NCBI GenBank assembly: GCA_964582365.1
Contig: CAZOQV010000002.1
Location: forward strand, 1 to 64,000
Origin: WARW01 sp964582365
GTDB taxonomy: Bacteria; Patescibacteriota; Microgenomatia; UBA12405
Length of the DNA: 64,000 nt
Reading direction: 5' to 3'
Both the position numbers and the translations under genes were made by a program. This document shows, piece after piece, positions 62,678-64,000 of this stretch. The notes under the pieces were generated by a model. It saw only the letters and a program-made list of their open reading frames with translations, was not told the origin of the DNA and made no database searches. Numbering within the stretch: position 1 is the first letter of the stretch; the number at the start of each line of letters is the position of its first letter.

Positions 62678-64000
62678 TTACGGTTTTTTCCATCCTGCCC
62701 ACTTACACACCGGATATTTAGAACAACCATAAAACTTTCGTCCAGTTTTAGTTTTTCTGACCACTCCTTCGGCTCCACACTCTGGACATTTAAATCCCGC
62801 AATTTCTTGAAATGGTTTTGTATATTTACAATCTGGAAAACGATCACAAGAAATAAATTTTCCAAATCTTCCCAATCTTATGACCAAATCCCCTTCTTTG
62901 CACTCCGGACATTTTTCTCCAGTTTTTTCTGTTTCCACTTTAATCCTTTCACTTTTGTTTTCTGCTAATTTTAATTCCTTTTCAAACTCTTTCCAAAACT
63001 TTTTCATCATCTCTTTCCAATCTTTTTCACCCAAAGAAACCTTATCCAAATCTTCTTCCATCTCCGCCGTAAAAGGCAAAGATAAAATATCTTCAAAATT
63101 TTTAACTAAAAATTCATTAGTTGCTTGTCCTAAAACCGTCGGTTTAAATTTTCCTTCTTCCCTTTCAATATATTGTCGAAACAAAATTGTGGAAATAATT
63201 GGAGCATAAGTAGATGGTCTTCCAATTCCTTGTTTTTCTAAAGAAGACACTAAGCTAGCATCACTATATCGTGGCATTGGATTAGTTTCTGACTCCACCG
63301 ACCAAGACTTTTTACCCTCTAATTTTTCATTTTCTTTTAACTCTGGTAATAATTGATCTTCATGTTTATCACCCGTAATTTTTAAAAATCCATCGAACAA
63401 CATTCTTACTCCTTTTGAGGAGAAAATACCGTTTCTGTTGGAAAACAATATAGTCGTATTTTTCATTACTGACGCCGCCGCTTGAGTCGCCACCGACCTT
63501 TTCCAGATCAATTCATACAATTTATTTTCGCGTATATCACCATCATCAATGGTTGGTTTTGATACATTTGTTGGTCTGATTGCCTCATGTGCCTCTTGAG
63601 CATTTTTAGATGTATTTTTATAAACTCTAATTTTTTCAGACACATATTTTTTACCATATTCTTTTTCAATATATTTTCTAAATTCAGCAATTGCTTTTTC
63701 AGATAAAGCCACTGAATCGGTTCTATGATAAGTAATTAAACCTTTTTCATAAAGTTTTTGGGCTACACTCATTGTTTGTTTTCCTGACCAACCCATTTTT
63801 CTCGACGCCGCTTGTTGCAATTTTGAAGTTGTAAATGCTGGTAACGGTAATCGATGTGCTTCTTTCTCTCTTACTTTTGTTATCAAAAATTCTTTTTCTA
63901 ATTTTTTAATATATCCGTCAGCATCATTCTGTGTCTTAAAACAAGAACTGGTGAAAGAATATTCCCCGTCAAATAATTTTATTTTACCTGTTTGATAAAC
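62678..64000 (-). CDS. topA: DNA topoisomerase I (3' part, truncated by window edge)
   Basis: The frame stays open to the window end (about 440 codons visible). The active-site region GLITYHRTDSVALS holds the catalytic Tyr, with His where most have Met. SLEKQGIGRPSTYAPIISTI and VLGQATNEFLVKNF follow. Two zinc-ribbon-like modules end the protein: CPECKEGDLVIRLGRFGKFI...C and CPECGAEGVVRKTKTGRKFY...C. A TTG at 63886 is an internal codon and not the start. The real N-terminus (Toprim) lies outside. Confidence 0.93.
   Translation of the reverse strand, partial: VYQTGKIKLFDGEYSFTSSCFKTQNDADGYIKKLEKEFLITKVREKEAHRLPLPAFTTSKLQQAASRKMGWSGKQTMSVAQKLYEKGLITYHRTDSVALSEKAIAEFRKYIEKEYGKKYVSEKIRVYKNTSKNAQEAHEAIRPTNVSKPTIDDGDIRENKLYELIWKRSVATQAAASVMKNTTILFSNRNGIFSSKGVRMLFDGFLKITGDKHEDQLLPELKENEKLEGKKSWSVESETNPMPRYSDASLVSSLEKQGIGRPSTYAPIISTILFRQYIEREEGKFKPTVLGQATNEFLVKNFEDILSLPFTAEMEEDLDKVSLGEKDWKEMMKKFWKEFEKELKLAENKSERIKVETEKTGEKCPECKEGDLVIRLGRFGKFISCDRFPDCKYTKPFQEIAGFKCPECGAEGVVRKTKTGRKFYGCSKYPVCKWAGWKKP

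Noticed and set aside
1..64000. UGA recoding as in Gracilibacteria/SR1
   Set aside because: Translations are continuous with UGA as a stop, and pilT and the epimerase-like gene end in TGA.

Overview
The window comes from a small-genome, AT-rich bacterium that looks like a member of the Candidate Phyla Radiation (Patescibacteria), most likely Microgenomates. This placement rests on gene content and protein style, not on a marker phylogeny. Supporting signs are several shortened core proteins (EF-Ts 152 aa, a release factor of 242 aa without its N-terminal domain, a YbeY without its metal-site end, LspA of 104 aa), a minimal type IV pilus set, a stand-alone LytR_C protein, few biosynthetic enzymes, and a standard genetic code in which TGA is used as a stop.

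Layout. 0-4.9 kb (minus): type IV pilus genes pilB-pilT-pilC-pilin. 4.9-23.3 kb (plus): holB, a Fic protein, (minus: a DUF559 endonuclease-like gene), ligA, pth, tRNA-Ala, a PAP2/LssY_C membrane phosphatase, a MacAB-like exporter, a HEPN/RnlA-like protein, a ferredoxin, a thioredoxin-fold secreted protein, a HAM1-like pyrophosphatase, a SpoU methyltransferase, gyrB-gyrA. 23.5-24.5 kb (minus): a XerC/D recombinase. 24.5-25.6 kb: a non-coding, repeat-rich kilobase with iteron-like repeats and a 100-N scaffold gap whose two edges carry the same 55 bases. 25.6-36.9 kb: ABC exporter, pta, a minus-strand block with yebC, rluD, lspA-like, dksA-like and lgt-like genes, tRNA-Leu, dnaB, surface proteins, tRNA-His. 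36.9-39.6 kb (plus): a structured intergenic region with a candidate small RNA, then hisS, rpmE and a truncated prfA. 39.6-49.4 kb (minus): HtrA and CtpA proteases, rpsF-ssb-rpsR, cysS, recR-ybaB-dnaX, ybeY, yqeY, rpsU. 49.4-56.7 kb (minus): six secreted or anchored proteins with cohesin-like, dockerin, cysteine-rich and Pro/Thr linker segments. 56.7-59.9 kb (minus): rseP, frr, tsf, rpsB. 60.0-62.6 kb (plus): a conjugation-type ATPase and a four-helix-bundle protein. The window ends inside topA.

How it fits together. Housekeeping genes for replication, recombination, translation and surface proteolysis surround two systems that probably deal with the outside: the pilus, and a cohesin-dockerin surface cluster that could self-assemble on the envelope. 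Signals at gene starts are unusual: about fifteen transcription units have a sigma-70-type -10 box 5-11 nt before the chosen ATG, as expected for leaderless mRNAs. I used this to correct several starts.

The other dominant feature is many families of short palindromic or tandem repeats. They lie between genes and also in frame inside ligA, pth, cysS, recR, dnaX, rseP, an lspA-like gene and others. One 28-nt family shows compensatory stem changes between copies.
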